Positions 14,383 to 17,886 of a stretch of 17,886 nucleotides of DNA are shown one piece after another. Both the position numbers and the translations under genes were made by a program. Within the stretch, counting starts at the first letter, position 1. The number at the start of each line of letters is the position of its first letter. The notes under the pieces were generated by a model, which did not search any database, was not told the DNA's origin, and worked only from the letters and a program-made list of their open reading frames with translations. Source of the stretch: Candidatus Sericytochromatia bacterium (GTDB taxonomy: Bacteria; Cyanobacteriota; Sericytochromatia; UBA7694); assembly GCA_913773825.1 (NCBI GenBank), contig CAJYHH010000724.1, positions 1-17,886 of the forward strand, given 5' to 3'.

Positions 14383-15015
14383 ACTAACCCTTCTAAACGT
14401 CAAATTAATTCTGGGCTCAGTGCAGCGTTTGTCTTTGGGCAGTCCGTGTTTCCAGTCATGCTGACAGCGTCCAGACATCAGCAAAAGCGAGCCATGTGCC
14501 AGATTTAATTCATGGCGCTGGCCAGATTGTTTATGGCGCAACACAAAACGGCGGCTTGCGCCCAGGCTGATTGAGGCAATCAGGGGTTCAGGGCCAAGTT
14601 CGGGTTCATCGTCGCTATGCAGCCCCATGCTGTCCTGACCATCGCGATACAGATTAAGCAGAACGCTATTAAATTCGGCTTGTGTAACGGATTTCAGATA
14701 GGCTTTGAGTTGGATGAGCACGGGCGTCCAGGGAATGGGGCTGAGTGATTGCCCAGAATAACGATAATGAGCGTCCGGGTCACCATACCAGGCACTTAAG
14801 CGGGGCTCAGCAATCAGACGGCCAAACAGTTTAATTTCACCCTGTTGCCAGGGGGTTTCGGCCAATAGCTGACGAAAAGCTAAATCGGCTTCAGCCAGCG
14901 CTAAAAAGTCTGGTAAATACTGAATATCAGGCTTTAGTTCAGGCTTTAGTTCAGACTTTAAATCCGCTTCTGAATGAGTACCTGAGTCAGGCACGAACGG
15001 AAGCAGAGCGCTCAC
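14374..15015 (-). CDS. AlkB-like 2-oxoglutarate/Fe(II) dioxygenase
   Basis: The protein (213 residues from this start) fits AlkB-type DNA/RNA repair dioxygenases of the ALKBH2/3 branch. It has PRLSAWYGD, then FNSVLLNLYRDGQDSMGLHSDDEPELG. The iron ligands are H and D of HSD (133/135) and H190 in DWKHGLPK, and 2-oxoglutarate is bound by the arginines of RINLTFR (202, 208). Such enzymes remove methyl groups from 1-methyladenine and 3-methylcytosine by oxidation. The start is uncertain: GTG 15015 overlaps the GST gene by 29 bp, while ATG 15066 and GTG 14994 are also possible. The first 30 residues are not conserved and contain a 12-bp repeat giving SELK-PELK-PDIQ. It is the last gene of the kinase-regulator-GST-AlkB unit. 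Confidence 0.88.
   Translation of the reverse strand: MSALLPFVPDSGTHSEADLKSELKPELKPDIQYLPDFLALAEADLAFRQLLAETPWQQGEIKLFGRLIAEPRLSAWYGDPDAHYRYSGQSLSPIPWTPVLIQLKAYLKSVTQAEFNSVLLNLYRDGQDSMGLHSDDEPELGPEPLIASISLGASRRFVLRHKQSGQRHELNLAHGSLLLMSGRCQHDWKHGLPKDKRCTEPRINLTFRRVSSA
14929..14964 (-). repeat. 12-bp repeat inside the AlkB-like N-terminus
   Basis: AGGCTTTAGTTC occurs twice in a row (14929-14952) and is followed by a diverged copy AGACTTTAAATC. It encodes four-residue units (SELK, PELK, PDIQ) ahead of the conserved domain. The unit resembles AGGGCTTAGATT at 7071-7114 in length and sequence. Confidence 0.8.
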
Positions 15016-15763
15016 CCTGATAAGCTTGAATCCCTTTGCGATGTTTGCGGAACAGCGCCAGCACATATTTACCCGTAGGCGTCTGGCGCCGGGCTTCTAT
15101 TTCACTCCTCATAGCAGCTGGTAGGCGCTCCAGCGGTGGATAGGGAAAACCATACTGCGGCGGCATCACCATAATCCCGCCTAATGCGCCGAGAGTCAGG
15201 TCAGCAGCAGAAAAAGCCTCACCGACTAAATAAGGCTGGCCTGAAGCTAAAATGCGATCGGTCTGATCCCAAAGCGCATTAATTTCACGCAGCGAATCCT
15301 GCGTGCTGCTTGGGCGAATTTGATAACTCTGTTTAATCCCAGCCTGAATCTGGCTGAGCAAAGGCTTGGCAATTCGCTGCTCGTGTTTAGGGCAGCTGCG
15401 CAGCAACTCAATAATCAAATCAGGTTGCTCTAAAATCAGGCTATAAGCCCAAACGCGAGTTTGCGGGCCGATAACCCGATTAAAGCGATCTTCCCAGGAA
15501 CGGATTTCAGCTTCATAACGGCGTGGATACAAAGGCACACCATGGCGATGGGCATAAAGCAAAATATCTGAAGAATCACTGAGCACCCCTTCGGGTGCCA
15601 CCAGAGCAGGGACGGTTGAACCCGCACCCCAGCGGCGATTATGCAAGTAATGAAAAACCGGGGCATGAGCGTCTTCAAGATAAGGCAGCCCCGTCAGATC
15701 AAGCGCCCAGCGGGCTTTTTCGCAATAATGGCTAAAAGGGATCGTCAGTAGTCGCAGTTGCAT
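14987..15763 (-). CDS. Glutathione S-transferase family protein
   Basis: The 258-residue protein has a thioredoxin-like N-terminal domain with the PFSHYCEKARWAL block (residues 9-21; S11 or C14 would be the catalytic residue) and the glutathione-binding cis-proline turn TVPALV (50-55) and DSSDI (63-67). The C-terminal helical domain ends with the usual YLVGEAFSAADLTLGAL (about 175-195). These enzymes conjugate or reduce electrophiles using glutathione. AGGAGA before the ATG at 15763 overlaps the stop codon of the regulator gene, with 8 nt between stop and start, so it is co-transcribed and probably coupled. Being next to an AlkB-like repair enzyme and a two-component pair suggests a role in defence against reactive alkylating compounds. 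Confidence 0.9.
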   Translation of the reverse strand: MQLRLLTIPFSHYCEKARWALDLTGLPYLEDAHAPVFHYLHNRRWGAGSTVPALVAPEGVLSDSSDILLYAHRHGVPLYPRRYEAEIRSWEDRFNRVIGPQTRVWAYSLILEQPDLIIELLRSCPKHEQRIAKPLLSQIQAGIKQSYQIRPSSTQDSLREINALWDQTDRILASGQPYLVGEAFSAADLTLGALGGIMVMPPQYGFPYPPLERLPAAMRSEIEARRQTPTGKYVLALFRKHRKGIQAYQGERSASVRA

Positions 15764-15771
15764 GGTTTCTC

Positions 15772-16509
15772 CTACTCGTCGACATCAGGCTCAGGAAGCG
15801 TGCGAAGACGATAACCGACCCCATAAACCGTATCCAGCACAGGCTGGTGACGACCAGCGGCTGTTACGGCAGTAGCGAGCTTTTTGCGCAGTCTGAGCAC
15901 AAAGTTATCAATGGTTCGTGAGCTGCTACCAGCCTCAGCGCCCCAAACTTCCTGCAGCAAAAAGTCCCGTTCAAGTACTTTATCCGCATGCTGGGCCAGC
16001 AAACGCAACAGCTTAAACTCAGTTTTGGACAATTGCAGGCTCTGGCCTGCAAAAGTTACATTCCAAGTAGCCGAATGCATCGATAGCTCAGCTACTTCCA
16101 GTTTATCACTGCTGATCGTCTGACTGTATTGCTGATTAAAAATAGCTTCACGTCGCCGCAAAGCCGTTAAAATTCGGGCCATTAACTCATCACGTTCAAA
16201 GGGTTTGACAATATAATCATCCGCTCCCCCTTCCAGACCGCTGACGCGGTCCTGAACCTGATAACGAGCCGTCAGGATCAGAACCGGCAGCAACGGATCA
16301 CGCTGACGAATCCGCTTACATAACTCCAGGCCACTGCCATCAGGCAACAGCAGATCTAATAAGATTAAATCCGGTTGCTGCTCAAGATACATCTGCCAGC
16401 CTTCGGCCAGCGTTTCTGCAACGAGCAAATTTTCATAATCGGGCTTCAAGATATGATGTAAATAATCATGCATAAACCGATCATCGTCTACAATCAAAAT
16501 TCGCGTCAT
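15772..16509 (-). CDS. OmpR-family response regulator
   Basis: The 245-residue regulator has a receiver domain (1-118; D8/D9, phosphorylation site D52, T80, K102) and a winged-helix domain (about 138-238) with the typical ending TVYGVGYRL, followed by an acidic tail. Its ATG overlaps the TGA stop of the kinase gene upstream (ATGA), so the two proteins are made in step. Its likely targets include its own operon; CAAAACA repeats spaced 22-23 bp lie upstream of the kinase gene. It differs clearly from the regulator at 9179-9871, so the two systems are separate. Confidence 0.93.
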   Translation of the reverse strand: MTRILIVDDDRFMHDYLHHILKPDYENLLVAETLAEGWQMYLEQQPDLILLDLLLPDGSGLELCKRIRQRDPLLPVLILTARYQVQDRVSGLEGGADDYIVKPFERDELMARILTALRRREAIFNQQYSQTISSDKLEVAELSMHSATWNVTFAGQSLQLSKTEFKLLRLLAQHADKVLERDFLLQEVWGAEAGSSSRTIDNFVLRLRKKLATAVTAAGRHQPVLDTVYGVGYRLRTLPEPDVDE

Positions 16510-17660
16510 GCAGCCCCCTTTTTAGCTCGCGGCAGAACAAAACTGGCATAAGTCCCTTGTTCAGAAGCGCTATCTAGCTCAAGCCGACTATGATGCCGAG
16601 CTAAGAGTTCGGTGACGATTTTAAGTCCGATTCCCGCCGTCTGATGACTGCCGGTTGGGCCAGGTAAAAAGATCGACCCATCCTGATTTAAACGCTTAAT
16701 CAAATCAGCTGGCATGCCACAGCCTGTATCACGAACCTGAATCCAGACGCTTGGCGCAAAATATTCAACCTGACCATCCTGATCAAACTCATCTTTAGCA
16801 GGATAAAGTTCAGCCTGAATCGTGACCTTTTGATTCGGCGGCGTAAAGTTCAAGCCATTGACAATCAGCTGGCGCAAAATCTGCTGAAGCATGTCTACAT
16901 CAGCCAGCACCTTGAGCTCACTTGAGATGTGCGTTTCAATCAAGACCTTGCGTTCAGCGCTTAAATCCGATAGTTCAGCTATAAGTGATTGAACCAGCGC
17001 CAGCAAATTCACTGTTTGTGGCTGATAAGGGTAAGCTTCAAAATAACAGCGTGACCAGGCCAATAGATTTTTAAGTAATTCCAGCGCTTGTTGGGCTTTA
17101 GTATTAGATTGCTGAATCAGCGCAACAGCCTGCTCGTGTTCATGAGACCAGATCTCGCGCAATAAACCCAGCATGGTATGAAGATTGCCAACCGAGGTCA
17201 GCAAACTATGAGAGACCGTGGCAAACATTTCATCTTTGCGTGCGGACAAACGGCGAATTTCCTGATAACTGCGCGATAGCTCAAGCATGGAATGAACACG
17301 GGCCTGGAGCTCAAGGGGGTCAACTGGTTTACGGACATAGTCAACAGCCCCCGCTTCTAAGGCCTGCTGAAGATTTTCTGAACGGGTCATCACACCGCTA
17401 CACATAATCACCGGGATCAGGCTGGTCAGCGGATCCGCTTTAAGCGCGCGCACCAGCTCCAGACCGTTCATATTCGGCATATCCCAATCTGTAATCACCA
17501 GATCAGGCAGGCGATGTCTGGCTAAGTGTAAGCCAGTCTCACCACTATTGGCGCGCAGAATCCGATAAGAAACAGGACTCTGCTCAAGAATTTCCACCAT
17601 GACTTCAAGATTATGAACCTCGTTGTCGACGATCAAGAGAGTAGGCTTTGTTACCATCAT
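16506..17660 (-). CDS. Soluble receiver-histidine kinase (REC-HisKA-HATPase)
   Basis: The 384-residue protein has an N-terminal receiver domain (about 6-125) with phosphorylation site D58 and K111, then a HisKA-like helix with H151 in FATVSHSLLTSVGNL, and a C-terminal ATPase domain with an N box (LIVNGLNFTPP), DTGCGMP and TAGIGLKIV. There is no membrane segment. The residues after the histidine (SLLTSVG) differ from the usual ELRTPL, which may alter phosphatase activity. A receiver at the front of a kinase usually takes input from another kinase or phosphodonor. The start is ATG 17660 or the next ATG at 17657, with no clear ribosome binding site. It heads a unit with the regulator, GST and AlkB-like genes. 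Confidence 0.9.
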   Translation of the reverse strand: MMVTKPTLLIVDNEVHNLEVMVEILEQSPVSYRILRANSGETGLHLARHRLPDLVITDWDMPNMNGLELVRALKADPLTSLIPVIMCSGVMTRSENLQQALEAGAVDYVRKPVDPLELQARVHSMLELSRSYQEIRRLSARKDEMFATVSHSLLTSVGNLHTMLGLLREIWSHEHEQAVALIQQSNTKAQQALELLKNLLAWSRCYFEAYPYQPQTVNLLALVQSLIAELSDLSAERKVLIETHISSELKVLADVDMLQQILRQLIVNGLNFTPPNQKVTIQAELYPAKDEFDQDGQVEYFAPSVWIQVRDTGCGMPADLIKRLNQDGSIFLPGPTGSHQTAGIGLKIVTELLARHHSRLELDSASEQGTYASFVLPRAKKGAA

Positions 17661-17886
17661 ATAATGTGGCTTTCAGCGTTTTCAAAATGCTAGATAGACA
17701 AAACAGCTCGATGAATAACAGCAAAACAACTTAAGTAAACAAGCAAAACAGACACAAAAAACAAAAAAGACAAAAGCAGACTAAGATGAATGGCTTCCAC
17801 TGGCATTCTAGCAGAACCAAACCAGGGCAAGGTCCCAGCTTAGTAAGGCTTAAGGCAGCAAGCCTGTCTGGACCAGCTCGGAATCT
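17661..17886. other. Upstream region of the kinase operon, A-rich on the plus strand
   Basis: There is no certain gene in these 226 bp. A minus-strand frame runs from the right edge to a TAA at 17850 (ending ELVQTGLLP) and could be the end of a neighbouring gene, but this is too short to judge. From 17697 to 17780 the plus strand is strongly A-rich, and CAAAACA recurs at 17699, 17722 and 17744. A weak AGGCTT/AAGCCT hairpin lies at about 17847-17864. Confidence 0.4.

Noticed and set aside
15583..15598. GCACCC-CTTC-GGGTGC hairpin
   Set aside because: It lies within the coding sequence of the GST gene (encoding APEGV) and has no T-tract.
17850..17886. C-terminus of a gene entering from the right edge
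   Set aside because: Only about 11 codons are visible and other frames are also open, so it cannot be supported as a gene.

Overview
The window reads as a chromosomal segment of a free-living bacterium with medium GC content (roughly half G+C, estimated by eye) and no phage, transposase, CRISPR or tRNA genes. A bS21 gene, a DUF342/FapA-type protein, a thioredoxin reductase, soluble two-component proteins, a cyanobacterial-looking F420-0:gamma-glutamyl-ligase-like protein and heptamer-rich intergenic DNA would fit a non-photosynthetic relative of Cyanobacteria (Vampirovibrionia/Melainabacteria type). That placement is an inference of low confidence, because no marker gene settles it.

Layout: positions 1-1894 hold a minus-strand pair, a membrane-anchored F420-ligase-like protein followed, with an ATGA overlap, by a GNAT acetyltransferase that runs off the left edge. 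A gene-free, hairpin-rich stretch (1895-2296) leads into a plus-strand block: rpsU with a clear terminator, a FapA-like protein, a small unknown protein, a secreted ankyrin-repeat protein that looks AT-rich, a DUF1361 membrane protein and an AAC(6')-like acetyltransferase. That block ends in a 12-bp tandem repeat which meets the minus-strand genes head-on near 7100.

Everything from 7112 to the right edge is on the minus strand. In transcription order from the right there is a four-gene unit: soluble REC-histidine kinase, OmpR-type regulator, glutathione S-transferase and AlkB-like dioxygenase. It looks like a regulated response to electrophilic or alkylating damage. Next come a zinc-ribbon/two-helix membrane protein with a Toprim-like domain, overlapping an asparagine-synthetase-like enzyme that lacks the glutaminase cysteine. 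Then follow trxB, a PhoB/PhoR-like pair ending in an intrinsic terminator, a small alpha/beta-barrel-like protein and a small membrane zinc-ribbon protein.

The non-coding DNA is unusual. It carries an inverted-repeat element found just downstream of two separate operons (8033-8142 and 14269-14366), degenerate heptamer arrays around trxB, tight GC-rich palindromes with 3-nt loops, and 12-bp tandem repeats at a stop codon and inside a coding region. The strongest candidates for something not yet described are the kinase-regulator-GST-AlkB operon, the membrane Toprim-like protein paired with a glutaminase-dead asparagine synthetase homologue, and the intergenic repeat families.
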